The notes under the pieces: generated by a model
The model's database searches: none
What the model saw: only the letters and a program-made list of their open reading frames with translations
Told to the model about the DNA's origin: nothing
Program-made: the position numbers and the translations under genes
Assembly (NCBI GenBank): GCA_948146395.1
Contig: OX411544.1
Location: forward strand, 59,201,642-59,265,641
Direction: 5' to 3'
Source of the DNA: Fragum whitleyi
Taxonomy: Eukaryota > Mollusca > Bivalvia > Cardiida > Cardiidae
DNA: 64,000 bases
Shown: piece after piece, positions 54,838-60,345 of the stretch
Layout: every line of letters starts with the position of its first letter
Position numbering within the stretch: the stretch's first letter is position 1

Positions 54838-57800
54838 TTCTTCTTTTTATTATATACAGGTACAAACAATGCTGCTACTTTTTGTGTTTTATATTAGGAA
54901 CAAATAATGATCCTTCTTAAGGTAGGGGAACCGTTATTGTTAACTCATAATCTTTCAAAATGTTAACCGAGCTTTCCTTATGAGTTTCATAAGGAAACCT
55001 CTGTAAACACTGTTAAAGTTCGCGAATTCCGAAAAGTTTCGGCACTATTGTGGATCCGCTACCTTAATGTCATTTATACAGGTACAAATAATGCTCCTAC
55101 ATTTATCAACCTGAACAACACAGTAACAGTTAACGAAAACACAGCGGTGACTTCTACCATATTCACGGTATCAACCAACGATCAAGACGGGGATACAGTC
55201 ACTTTATCGTTTACTTCAAACCCAGCCACGGGCACCAGTCTATTTGAGGTCAATTCAAGTAAGCACATTTAGCACTATCGTAAAACCGACATTCAAATCG
55301 AGCGAAAGCAATCTTATTGGCTTGCTCTGCGCCCCTTCCAACACTTTTTGATACAAGCACGGAAAACACTCATAAACTTTCAAAGGGCCAACTTATTTCT
55401 GACCCTGGGCGGGAATTGTTGCCCGCAACATCAGAGTATCTCTCAGAAAGCAGGCTACCAGCTCTAGACTGGTCCACATATTGACTATCAGAATAGCCTA
55501 GAATAGGCTATTCTGATATTCGACAGTGAGACCAGTCTACACCCGACCCGAAAGAAGGCCAGAAATAAGTTGGCCCAAAAATGTTTGAAAACAGTTTGCA
55601 CCGTTTCGTCATCCTGGACGCACGGCATGATTAGGGATGTACACATCTACGAAAAAAAAAATTGGCCGAAATTTCCTTTTTTATCGACAAAAAGTGAGGT
55701 ATAAAGCTTTTGTTTAAATTTCATTATGACACCATCGAGTAAAACGCATATTTGAAATGCGAAGAATTACATAGAACTTAATAAAATCCGTAAACCATGT
55801 GTTCTGCAGTGAACACTGATAGCACCGCCCATTTATGAAGTCATACGTCATACGGGAACGTTGATACTTTATATATAACCCAATTGCTAAATGAAGTGCT
55901 TCGTTTTCTATGAAATTCTCCCAACGCTTATATCATCACTAATTTATTAATTTTACACCCAGAAAAATGTAATCTAACTATTTTACACCCAGAAAATGGT
56001 TATATATTTCAGAATTGTAAGGATATTAAAATGGACATAAGCTCATTTTTGATGTGCCCATTTTGGGAGGAAGTATATGCAAAGCAAAACCTCTCGGGCT
56101 CCGCCCTCGGATTTACCTTTTTCATATGACTCCTCCTTCATAAGATTTTATTCTTTGACACATCAACGCGAAAATGAAATTATTTCCAAATTTATAATTC
56201 CTGACTTTTTTGAAAGGGGAAGATTTTTTCGGTTAAGTGTGCCATTTTTCGAGTATATTCTACAGCTTTTCTAAGTTCTACTGAGAACTGTCGTATTCAA
56301 GTTCGTAAGAAATTTGATTCCTCGTTTTACAGATGATATCAGAGTTTTATCTGCACTCAATTATGAGACCCTGGTACTCACGAACGTAACGTATATTCTA
56401 ACGGTATTGGCGACGGACACTAAGATAACGTCAACTGCAACGCTGACCATCAACGTAAACGACGTCAATGAAGCACCAACGTGGTCATCGTCAAGTTACT
56501 CAACAAATATTGCAGATGGAGCGGTGAGCTTGATACAAATGAAAAATAAAAACATTTTGCCTAGTTAACTCCTGTACTATTTCCTGTTCCGATCGGTGTT
56601 AAAAATAAAGACACTGCCTTTTACAAGTTATTTGAGTCTGTGCGTGACATTTCCAACAATTTCAAATGTGCCCCAATCAAAGACTCTGGCCAGCCTTTGC
56701 ATCCGCACAGTCTGACCAGAGTCTTTACTTTGCGCTTTGTAGACAGATGAGGTCAAAAGTGTCTTTAAAAAGTCAGACAAACTCCTAATTATACTACATT
56801 GTAGTAAAGATTGGATAATGTTGGCCCTTCACGCTCATGTCAAATTGTTGGAAATGTCACACACAGGCTTATTTATTAATTTTCCGTGATGTGTGCTTAA
56901 ACGTTTAGGGGGTCGTAAAGTATCTCTTTAAATCTGTCATTACTGAATGATATTACAGGCGTTGATTGGTGCCCACTCCGTGTGCCAGAACTTTAAAAGA
57001 AATGCCAGTTGAGCGTCCAGGACCACAGACGTTTAGATACGTTCCACGATTTAGCCCGGCTTTGTCTGTTAGTGAAAGTGCAAAGCGGGGTAACATTTCT
57101 GAAACTTAGTTTTTATAACTAGGTGGTATAGAACAAGCAGTGTTTGATGATATTCAAGTATTTGGAGAAAGTTTGAGATACCATGTATAGCATATAATAC
57201 ATTAAGATCTTTCTATTTTCAGGCTGTGGGAACCCCTATAAACGTGACCAGCTTTAGTGCGTCTGATCCGGACGCTAATGATTCACTGTCCTGTACTATG
57301 TTGTGTTCGGCTGTTGGGTAAATTGATTGGTTGATTGAATGGGGTTTAACTAAAATTTTAACAGAAAAGTTAATATTACTCGAGCTACCACGTCTGTTGA
57401 GCGTTTTCAAAATCACCTTCTTTAAATCAAAATATCTCAAAATGTATATGTTTTGGATTGAAAGCTATTGAAAATTATCCTTGCGTGAGATTTCCAACAA
57501 TTTAAAAGATGCGCAAAGCAAAGACTCTGACCAGCCTGTGCATCCGCACAGTCTGGCCAGAGTCTTCACTATGCGTTTAGTAGATAGATAAGGTCTCTCA
57601 AAGTATCTGTAGGCCATCATGTAACTTTATATCTACAGTATGTGGGTGTCAACGCTACTCAGGTTTTGCACCTCGCGAACATTTCAAATTATTGGAAATG
57701 ACACGCACAGGCTCAAATAAGTCCTTTGTTGTTAAAACTCTGTAGAATCGTCTCAATGAGACGATTCTGTTGATTTTGACAGCATTAAATCATTGACAAA

Positions 57801-59304
57801 TTAGCAATAATATACATAATCAATCAAATTATCTTTCTAATCAGTAAGAAAACGCATACTAAGCGACCTTTCTCTTAAACGACCGTTAGTTGGTGGTCCC
57901 ATGAGTAGTCGCTTTAGGTAGTGGAACCGTAATAGTTCCTCAACATTTCGCAACTAATGATCTTTCACAATGTTGACCGAGATTTCCTAATGAAAATCAT
58001 TAGGAAACTTCGGTTAACACTGTTAAAGTTGTTTACTTCTGAAACGTTCCCAAACTATTACGGGTCCACTACCTTAACACCTTTTACTGAATTTCAATTT
58101 ACCCTTGCTTGTTTATCATATATAGTAATACTCTCCTTTTGAAACCCTTCTCACATTTTTTCAAAAATTAGACTGTTCCAAATTGCAAGATACTACAGAC
58201 GACACTGAAAAATCGTTGCGATTGTAAATGAAAATATATAATGTGTATTTACAAGCGTTTTCCTATTTTTTTTTTTTTTTCACAAGAATTTCTCAAACAT
58301 AAAATCACGGGGAGTGTAGAACCATGAAATTTCAAAGAAAATAGTGGGGCGTTAAAACCATGTCCAGAATCATCAGAAACATTTGACAAAAAAGAATGGC
58401 ATAAGGCATTTTCCAGAATTATTAAATGATATCTGGGTCCAAGATTACAGTTTAGAACATCGTGAAATTGACAAGGTGAATGATTTTGGAATAATTAAGG
58501 ATTGAAAGTGAATGAGTGTGAGGAGCGAGTTCTGACTGAATTTAATGGGAAGTAATACCATAACGCAAATTTTGTTCAGGATGAACAAAATTAGCGACAT
58601 TAATTACCTCCCTTTAATAAAACATTCATACAAGTTCTACACGTAGCTTCCTATTTCTTCAAGAACCTATGAGACGCTAACAATTTGAATTATGTCAGAG
58701 AAATCGCGATTTTCTCTATCAAAATTTATAAAGAATGACGTTGTTGATTCTATATTTTCAATGGGTTTGAGCGTTTTTGAATGGTTTGAGTGAGTGTTTG
58801 GAATGAGTGAATGGAGCGCTGAGTGAGCGACTTAGAATGGTTTTGATTAAGGTGAATGTCCATTTCACGATGTTATTAACTGTATATTTTTTTTTACTCA
58901 ACTGAGAATAAACTGAAGCCTCGAATTTGACTAAAAGTAGTCTGCGTTATTATTCATCTTGCAGAGTTTGGCTCAGCCATGACGTAATTTGGCGGGTTTA
59001 CTTTGCAAAACTTTGGGTTTATCCAAAAATGTGTCCGCAATTAGCGCTAACACGTGCAAATAATTGTACACAAAAACCAAAGGATTGGCACGTGCACATG
59101 TAATCATTTACAATGGATCTGCTCATTCTCTGAATATATTGTCTTTTTATGATTTCAGATATTTTAGCATGTCAACGAGCTGCAACATTACTGTCACGTC
59201 AGTTTATAGTCTAGACGAGGGATTAACCAGTCCAGTTACTTGCGCAATAAACGGTACAGATTCCGGCGGAAATACGGCTACAACTAGTTTAATAATAACT
59301 ATCG
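27294..59304 (+). CDS. Gene B: cadherin-repeat membrane protein, paralogue of gene A (5' part, 11 coding exons)
   Basis: Spliced CDS: 27294-27357, 31706-31867, 36793-36923, 38200-38386, 39034-39207, 47428-47568, 54398-54541, 55082-55258, 56333-56523, 57223-57317, 59159-59304, continuing beyond. Phases agree at every join; total 537 codons plus 1 nt. The start ATG has a strong context (A at -3, G at +4). The first 21 residues are a signal peptide, followed directly by repeat 1 (APVFLSAYPTSYDLPDTFG). Repeats 1-5 match gene A exon for exon. The exons for repeat 6, the membrane segment and the tail are not found before 64000 and should lie further right. The introns total more than 30 kb because of a pogo-like transposon, a LINE, a 4-kb mirror-array element and others. 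Predicted role: cell-surface adhesion or recognition. Confidence 0.85.
28050..28102 (+). ncRNA. tRNA-like sequence, left half, split by a transposon
   Basis: Perfect A-box TAGCGCAGTGG (28056-28066) in CTCTGTAGCGCAGTGGTTAA. The matching B-box-like AGTTCAAATCT is at 31445-31455, on the other side of the 28103-31416 element, both halves ending/starting with AGCTAGGT. Together they read as one tRNA-like unit of ~110 nt, so probably a tRNA-derived SINE head or pseudogene that was interrupted. Confidence 0.5.
28140..28365. repeat. Left degenerate GAAGTKTGAA array
   Basis: About 22 imperfect units such as GAAGTGTGAA, GAAGTTTGAA and GAACTGTGAA. It is the reverse complement in character of the right array 31040-31390 (TTCACACTTC...). 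Confidence 0.85.
28808..30878 (-). CDS. pogo-like (DDE_1) transposase, two exons, apparently intact
   Basis: CDS on the minus strand: exon 1 30878-30864 (MRQKQ, donor GTAAGT), exon 2 30589-28808, phase 0, about 598 residues. The acceptor at 30591-30590 follows a T-rich tract. Residues ~8-60 form a psq-type helix-turn-helix (YSYEALCNAYKQVKKKKLSA, SILFNIPRTTLRDRLSGRI). A CENP-B-like second DNA-binding region follows (QPLSLRWLDGFLKRWPEL). The DDE_1 catalytic core has Asp in IFNLDEKGVTTE, Asp in ILILDGHKSH and the third acid in HILQPLDVACYGPFE. The C-terminus has Cys/His clusters (LCCVCNKF ... FPCLHWVHLSYCS ... LCPHC), a PHD/RING-like zinc finger. No ATG exists in the main exon; the start comes from the small upstream exon. 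Function in the family: cut-and-paste transposition in the nucleus. Confidence 0.85.
31040..31390. repeat. Right degenerate TTCACACTTC array
   Basis: Mirror partner of 28140-28365: units TTCACACTTC, TTCACAGTTC, TTCAAACTTT. A short stretch in the opposite sense (31262-31300, 31360-31390) shows internal inversions. Confidence 0.8.
31417..31470 (+). ncRNA. tRNA-like sequence, right half
   Basis: Starts with AGCTAGGT, then GACTTTGCC and AAGTTCAAATCTCCGTAGAG, a T-arm/B-box-like segment followed by GAGAC, which could pair with the GACTCT at 28049. It completes the half at 28050-28102. Confidence 0.5.
31706..31867 (+). CDS. Gene B exon 3 (cadherin repeat 1, first half)
   Basis: Acceptor CCCACAG at 31699-31705, donor GTATAA from 31868, 162 nt, phase 1 to 1. 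It encodes APVFLSAYPTSYDLPDTFG and ends FEITDNGDNTG. Five codons shorter than gene A's 508-684. Confidence 0.85.
31902..32172. mobile_element. MITE family M1, copy (271 bp)
   Basis: Termini TTGTGACCCGTCATGCGAAA and CTTTTCGCGTGACGAGTCAC(AA). The inner palindrome TGGTCAGACTGTGC...GCACAAACTGACCA is at 31958-31990. It begins 34 nt after the exon donor. Confidence 0.85.
32184..32430. mobile_element. MITE M9 (247-bp foldback)
   Basis: Arms over 50 bp long: TCAGGGCCCAAGGTTATAAA... pairs with ...TCTATAACCTCGGGCCCTGA. TCAGGCTCAGGTTCAATTTT / AAAATTGAGCCTGAGC and the centre TTAATAAGTTGTTAT/ATAACAATTTATTAA also pair. It abuts the M1 copy. Confidence 0.85.
32711..36710. mobile_element. 4.0-kb mirror-array element
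   Basis: Termini GTCCGGCAGAAA (left) and TTTTTCTGCCGGAC (right), with TA on both sides. The subterminal ~150 bp are also inverted (GTGTGGTATAAAGTTTTTTT, TGTCATCATTGAGCATTTTG). The interior is a run of degenerate ~165-bp units marked by GATGGCAGCC: plus sense at 32845, 33008, 33179, 33355, 33512, 34094, 34861, 35487 and 35634; minus sense (GGCTGCCATC) at 35879, 36048, 36222, 36380 and 36548. M4 is nested at 34913-35343. No transposase is seen. The element ends 82 nt before the exon at 36793. Confidence 0.8.
34913..35343. mobile_element. MITE family M4, copy 2
   Basis: Termini ACAGTTAATTTCATCGTGAA and TTTCACGATGTTGTTAACTG. The interior has TCGCTCACTCAGCGCTCCAT and TTTGTTCATCCTGAACAAA. Nested inside the 4.0-kb element, so it is the younger insertion. 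Confidence 0.8.
36793..36923 (+). CDS. Gene B exon 4 (cadherin repeat 1, second half)
   Basis: Acceptor TTGTTTCAG at 36784-36792, donor GTATAT from 36924, 131 nt, phase 1 to 0. It encodes STALSGGSGTTQTLTFIATN and YDMNIINT. Same length as gene A 2485-2615. The open stretch on the opposite strand is its shadow. Confidence 0.85.
37205..37520. repeat. Dispersed repeat family K, copy 2
   Basis: Matches 6850-7140: CTGATATCA, ATATCAGGCGGTGTATTTTT, AAACAATTTGCACA, TATCTGCTCTCGG and CCTTGTCATGATAAATTCT, in the same order. Confidence 0.5.
38200..38386 (+). CDS. Gene B exon 5 (cadherin repeat 2, first half)
   Basis: Acceptor TCACACCAG at 38191-38199, donor GTAAGA from 38387, 187 nt, phase 0 to 1. It encodes APTLSDLPTTAEVTEVVSAE, YTITCSDPSDTVSSSLVSVT and EFFFVQNIPT, strongly like gene A 2959-3145. 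Confidence 0.9.
38545..38603. repeat. Hairpin after gene B exon 5
   Basis: GAGCATTTTAAATGGCAAAG... pairs with ...CCACATTTAATGCTC, and AAGTTCGTAAATTTACGAAC is a perfect inner palindrome. Confidence 0.7.
39034..39207 (+). CDS. Gene B exon 6 (cadherin repeat 2, second half)
   Basis: Acceptor TTTGCAG at 39027-39033, donor GTATGT from 39208, 174 nt, phase 1 to 1. It encodes YGVYARSQTDTSQGVFNYNS and QCSDGKDASTGSLTVN, then PPV. Matches gene A 3835-4008. Confidence 0.9.
39362..39560. repeat. Dispersed repeat family E, copy 2 (inverted)
   Basis: CGCGGGAGTGAAATAATCCC, CACTAGTGGAATAACTATGC, AATGACGTCATAATC and CTTCGCGGAAAATTGAAAC match the reverse complement of 18285-18500. Confidence 0.55.
40645..41060. 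repeat. Dispersed repeat family D, copy 2 (inverted)
   Basis: TTTTCGATGGTTTATCGAGA, ACTTATACCCTGCTTTTCTG, TGACGTCATCTATGCGGGGC and the terminal hairpin with AATAATCGTTTGTTTT/AAACAAACGATTATCC match 18650-19090 in reverse. Confidence 0.7.
41258..41720 (-). pseudogene. LINE reverse-transcriptase C-terminal remnant
   Basis: Minus strand: FLSLAKQRIRDQFYQNWSDR, LSQLRVSSHRLCVETGRW, then a TAA in frame, then CTFCDSLEDEYHFVIQC and ...KIATSLKG stop. The SSHRL-ETGRW and C-x2-C...H-x4-C patterns are the zinc-binding tail of a LINE ORF2. The in-frame stop shows it is dead. It ends where the CR1-type LINE begins. Confidence 0.75.
41908..44951 (-). pseudogene. LINE ORF2: APE endonuclease and reverse transcriptase, one frameshift
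   Basis: The N-terminal half is an APE-type endonuclease (VFYCNADCLLNKMNELNAII, IIAGDFNFPGIDW, GASDHISIFF). RT follows: KKSDPGNYRPISLTSI, AVYMDFAKAFDTVPHRRL, SGIPQGSILGPILFIIFIND and the active site CCLFADDTKMYK. After about residue 760 the frame moves by one base at an A-run (plus-strand T-run 42706-42709) and continues as FELCDWSDQWLLRFNPSKCK to the stop at 41908. One base is missing relative to an open frame. It would nick DNA and prime reverse transcription at the target if functional. ORF2's first ATG (44951) overlaps ORF1 by 62 nt. Confidence 0.88.
44890..45807 (-). CDS. LINE ORF1 protein with PHD-like zinc finger
   Basis: 305 residues. Cys/His cluster at about 20-75 (CADCKINVSDKQITCDIC, YCMKCSKL, WSCNSC), PHD-like. 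A coiled-coil-like stretch follows (MMAKIVSLEAKFDSLQQKVG), then an RRM-like region (FNIIIHGLPESKKDSFEARK, RPIRISVKDFESKRQILSSS), then a basic, Gly/Arg-rich end (SGRGRGRGSPTQ). RNA binding and chaperone activity are expected from the family. Confidence 0.8.
   Translation of the reverse strand: MGRKENSNSGGGVATSPGQAKKKPCADCKINVSDKQITCDICNSSYCMKCSKLSKALFDAIGKESSVLWSCNSCKSYLPGVQNMMAKIVSLEAKFDSLQQKVGDLAGTVSSDNSQNSPAPDIQAAVREVLHEEREVESRKFNIIIHGLPESKKDSFEARKKDDCDRVKTIVENELLCSVDITEPFRLGRSFEGRLNARPIRISVKDFESKRQILSSSKRLKNHATLSNVFLTPDLTKSQRDEAYNLRVEKRRREQSGESGLIIRRGKIIQGKQLNAPFQDHAYTPSGRSPTTSSGRGRGRGSPTQ
46198..46262. repeat. Hairpin
   Basis: CGACATCTAAAACAGATAAA pairs with TTTTATCTGTTTATAGATGA around CTCGGCGTAGCCTCG. 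It lies just outside element M10. Confidence 0.65.
46324..47239. mobile_element. Inverted-repeat element M10 (916 bp)
   Basis: 31-bp inverted termini beginning TATAGTCCGTTTGACTTCTA. The interior is AT-rich with no recognisable gene; short open stretches at 46489-46732 occur on both strands. TA at the ends suggests a Tc1/mariner-type target (inference). Confidence 0.75.
47428..47568 (+). CDS. Gene B exon 7 (cadherin repeat 3)
   Basis: Acceptor TTTATGCAG at 47419-47427, donor GTAAGT from 47569, 141 nt, phase 1 to 1. It encodes PTSVSVASTETSGYVVFAVN, STDNENNAVTYSITCD and PTGCPLTIVS. Same length as gene A 4709-4849. Confidence 0.87.
47621..48030. mobile_element. MITE family M4, copy 3 (diverged)
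   Basis: Shares GAGAAATTGACAAGTTTGAT, GAGTGTTTAGAATGAGTG, GGAGCGCTGAGCGAG and GTGTCAATTTCAAAATGTGA with the other copies. The ends are worn. Confidence 0.6.
48031..48210 (+). pseudogene. Dead copy of gene B exon 7, with an inverted part-copy
   Basis: GTTAGCGTCAACGAAAAAGT, ACTCGACGGAAAACGAGAAA, ACGTATCATATCGCAAGTGC and GATCCAATTGGAT align in order with exon 47428-47568 with many changes and small indels. From 48139 the last ~75 nt are repeated in inverse orientation, making a hairpin of about 45-50 bp arms (48088-48138 / 48146-48196). Not translatable. Confidence 0.7.
49124..49814. mobile_element. MITE M11 (691 bp) with internal ~63-bp tandem units
   Basis: Inverted termini TACGGTGGCATAGAGGTGAC / CACCTCTATGCCACCGTA; GAATAG flanks both sides (49118-49123, 49815-49820). 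The interior has five or six AT-rich units of the form TTTTTATTCTTTAAAA...AACTTGTAAAACGAAAAT. Confidence 0.85.
50241..50350. repeat. Two-copy local repeat, 69-bp step
   Basis: GATCTGCTTATTTGGTAATG followed by TCGCGAYCTGTTTT occurs at 50246 and again at 50315. Confidence 0.7.
50637..51447 (+). pseudogene. 5'-truncated LINE ORF2 (C-terminal 270 residues)
   Basis: Begins FSFVRPILEYGDVVWTNIPQ, then LDKIQNEAARIVTGCSKL, LYKECGWENLEDRRQKHKLV, FKNRINFDKPI, ARIRNNCSSLNEHLF and a zinc-binding CKCGLVESEQHFFLECSQY. This is the thumb/C-terminal region of a LINE RT. Open but lacking the RT active site, as expected of a 5'-truncated copy. The likely 3' UTR continues to about 51930. Confidence 0.8.
52332..53335. 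repeat. ~145-bp monomer tandem array
   Basis: About six monomers with a ATATGGGCGTGGCAGGGCGG landmark at ~52541, 52694, 52838, 52976, 53116 and 53272 (steps 139-156). Each also has CATCTCCTCCTGAACCAC, GATTTCAATGAAACTTTACC and AGAATGTTCCTTTGGTGACC. It starts with AGCTCACCTGAGC...GTGCTC, a start motif I associate with a repeat frequent in bivalves. Confidence 0.85.
53880..54250. repeat. Degenerate ACACGCT/GCGTGTT array (right terminus)
   Basis: Dozens of AACGTGTT-, GCGTGTT- and ACACGCT-type words, in both orientations. Counterpart of 48410-48710. Confidence 0.8.
54398..54541 (+). CDS. Gene B exon 8 (cadherin repeat 3, end)
   Basis: Acceptor TTTAAACCAG at 54388-54397, donor GTACTA from 54542, 144 nt, phase 1 to 1. 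It encodes STLTPSSDLGYDVTITPNDG and NNGQTAILTVLIT. Seven codons longer than gene A 5327-5449. Confidence 0.83.
54703..54844. repeat. (TTC)n microsatellite
   Basis: About 47 TTC units with one CCTC interruption near 54823. It gives artificial poly-Ser, poly-Arg or poly-Lys open frames. It lies just upstream of worn copies of an exon start. Confidence 0.95.
54855..54915 (+). pseudogene. Two worn copies of the start of gene B exon 9
   Basis: ACAGGTACAAACAATGCTGC (54856) and AGGAACAAATAATGATCCT (54897) resemble the true acceptor/exon start ACAGGTACAAATAATGCTCC at 55078. Only the first ~25 nt are retained. Confidence 0.6.
54917..55067. mobile_element. MITE family M3, copy 1 (TTAA-flanked)
   Basis: TTAAGGTAGGGGAACCG at the left and GGATCCGCTACCTTAA at the right. 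The inner arms GTTAACCGAGCTTTCCTTAT / ATAAGGAAACCTCTG pair. It ends 14 nt before the exon at 55082. Confidence 0.8.
55082..55258 (+). CDS. Gene B exon 9 (cadherin repeat 4, first half)
   Basis: Acceptor TTATACAG at 55074-55081, donor GTAAGC from 55259, 177 nt, phase 1 to 1. It encodes TNNAPTFINLNNTVTVNENT and STNDQDGDTVTLSFTSNPAT. Matches gene A 6314-6493 (one codon shorter). Confidence 0.9.
55385..55576. mobile_element. Nested-palindrome foldback M12
   Basis: Outer arms GGGCCAACTTATTTCTG / CCAGAAATAAGTTGGCCC, middle arms GACTGGTC / GACCAGTC, inner ATCAGAATAGCCT / AGGCTATTCTGAT. 192 bp, non-coding. Confidence 0.8.
55732..56190. repeat. Dispersed repeat family F, copy 2
   Basis: Same block order as 21486-21997, including ATTTATGAAGTCATACGTCA and ATATGCAAAGCAAAACCTC. 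Same orientation. Confidence 0.65.
56333..56523 (+). CDS. Gene B exon 10 (cadherin repeat 4, second half)
   Basis: Acceptor TTTTACAG at 56325-56332, donor GTGAGC from 56524, 191 nt, phase 1 to 0. It encodes VLSALNYETLVLTNVTYILT, TINVNDVNEAPTWSSSSYST and NIADGA: a typical DVNEAP calcium linker. Matches gene A 7157-7344. Confidence 0.9.
56633..56871. mobile_element. MITE family M2, copy 2 (239 bp)
   Basis: TGAGTCTGTGCGTGACATTT and GAAATGTCACACACAGGCTT(A) termini; inner GACTCTGGCCAGCC...GTCTGACCAGAGTC palindrome. Same length as 9013-9251. Confidence 0.85.
57223..57317 (+). CDS. Gene B exon 11 (cadherin repeat 5, first half)
   Basis: Acceptor ATTTTCAG at 57215-57222, donor GTAAAT from 57318, 95 nt, phase 0 to 2. 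It encodes AVGTPINVTSFSASDPDAND and SLSCTMLCSAVG. Matches gene A 7777-7871. Confidence 0.9.
57473..57714. mobile_element. MITE family M2, copy 3
   Basis: The right terminus ATGACACGCACAGGCTCA is clear, the left (TTGCGTGAGATTTCC) is worn. Inner palindrome GACTCTGACCAGCC...GTCTGGCCAGAGTC at about 57522-57564. Confidence 0.8.
57913..58077. mobile_element. MITE family M3, copy 2
   Basis: TTTAGGTAGTGGAACCGTAA and ACGGGTCCACTACCTTAA termini; inner arms TTTCCTAATGAAAATCATTAGGAAA. 165 bp. Confidence 0.8.
58446..58884. mobile_element. MITE family M4, copy 4 (inverted relative to 34913)
   Basis: AGAACATCGTGAAATTGACA and CATTTCACGATGTTATTAAC termini. It contains TTTTGTTCAGGATGAACAAA and TGGAGCGCTGAGTGAGCGA, the complement of the other copies' interior. 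Confidence 0.8.
58935..59100. repeat. Dispersed repeat family R, copy 2
   Basis: ATGACGTAATTTGGCGGGTT, AAAACTTTGGGTTT and GTGCAAATAATTGTACA match 25445-25620. It ends 58 nt before the exon at 59159. Confidence 0.5.
59159..59304 (+). CDS. Gene B exon 12 (cadherin repeat 5, second half)
   Basis: Acceptor GATTTCAG at 59151-59158, donor GTAAGT from 59305, 146 nt, phase 2 to 1. It encodes YFSMSTSCNITVTSVYSLDE and NGTDSGGNTATTSLIITI. Identical length and phase to gene A 8854-8999. Last gene B exon recognised in the window. Confidence 0.9.
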
Positions 59305-59317
59305 GTAAGTAGGTTTG

Positions 59318-60300
59318 ATGATGTCTCGTCAAGTCAAATGTAGACATATGCACAATTAACGGTACAGATTCCTGTCATTTCCTGACGAGGAATGTCCCGT
59401 CACCTGCAATAAAGGTTACAGATGTGGGTAAGGACAGAAGCATTTAATTTAGCGTGACTTTAAGCAGGGTTCGACATTAAGTCCTGTGATTTAGGAGTCC
59501 TCCTAACACATGAGATCAAGGAGTCCAAGTTCAAATTAAAGAGTCCAAATTATCATACTGGGAGAACATTGTGAAAAAGAAGACATTGCTTGTTATAAGC
59601 AATTTCTTCTTTTCCACAATGTTCTACCAAAAATGAGTTGTTTTTTTCTCAAAACAGTACAGGATGCAAGCAAATGTTTTCTTCATCAAGTTTTGTGCAT
59701 TTGTTTTTCAAAATATTTCCTTTCAACCCTTGGAGTCCAGCGGACTCCTTACTTGCAACGGAGTCCAACAAAGGAGTCTCGGACTCTCGGACTCCCCTTA
59801 GTGTCCAACCCTGGTAAGGTCAGTTAAGATACTAAACAGGTGAGATAAAACGTTTGGTCACCTTTGCAATTAACATGAACAAACTTGAAAAAGTACTTCT
59901 ACAGATAATTTGTCATTGCTAAAAAGTAAGTAGATTTTGTTCTGTAAAGTCAGTTTTTTATATGGAAGAAAGATTAGTTAAGAAAGAACACGTTTAGACA
60001 CCAGTCACACCTGCACAATTAAGGCTACAAATTTGGTTTGAAAACGATTAAAACTAATTTGAAATTGATTTAAGATTAGCAGTTTTTTATGATTTCGTGT
60101 CAGTTTAATAGTCCGGTAACATTTGGAATTTACGTTACACATTTAGTTGGAATATGACTTCAAAAACTTTGACATTCGTATACGGCTCGTGCTATTAAAT
60201 CATTGACTAAATTATGGGTGTTTTAATGTCACGATAGTTTACAAGTATTGGCATCTGCGCAATTAACGGTGAAGATAATGCCGAAATACGGAAACGCATG
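59318..60300 (+). pseudogene. Serial worn copies of the 3' half of gene B exon 12
   Basis: Four relics share the exon core TGCGCAATAAACGGTACAGA: 59344-59375 (GCACAATTAACGGTACAGAT), 59381-59425 (CTGACGAGGAATGTCCCGTC, then TGCAATAAAGGTTACAGAT), 60001-60060 (TGCACAATTAAGGCTACAAA, then GATTAAAACTAATTTGAAAT) and 60230-60300 (CTGCGCAATTAACGGTGAAG, then GCCGAAATACGGAAACG). They are independent of the MITE at 59465. Confidence 0.6.
59465..59813. mobile_element. MITE M13 (349 bp)
   Basis: Termini CAGGGTTCGACATTAAG / CTTAGTGTCCAACCCTG, with GGAGTCC/GGACTCC repeats inside. A central hairpin at 59562-59627 (GAACATTGTGAAAAAGAAGA / TTCTTCTTTTCCACAATGTT) resembles the one in M8 (27043). Confidence 0.75.
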
Positions 60301-60345
60301 GTTTCACATTGTTTTTAGGTTAAAAAGTAAGCGTGTGAAGTTGGC

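Noticed and set aside
54602..54907. Poly-Ser, poly-Arg and poly-Lys open frames
   Set aside because: Translation of the (TTC)n microsatellite on both strands; no gene context.
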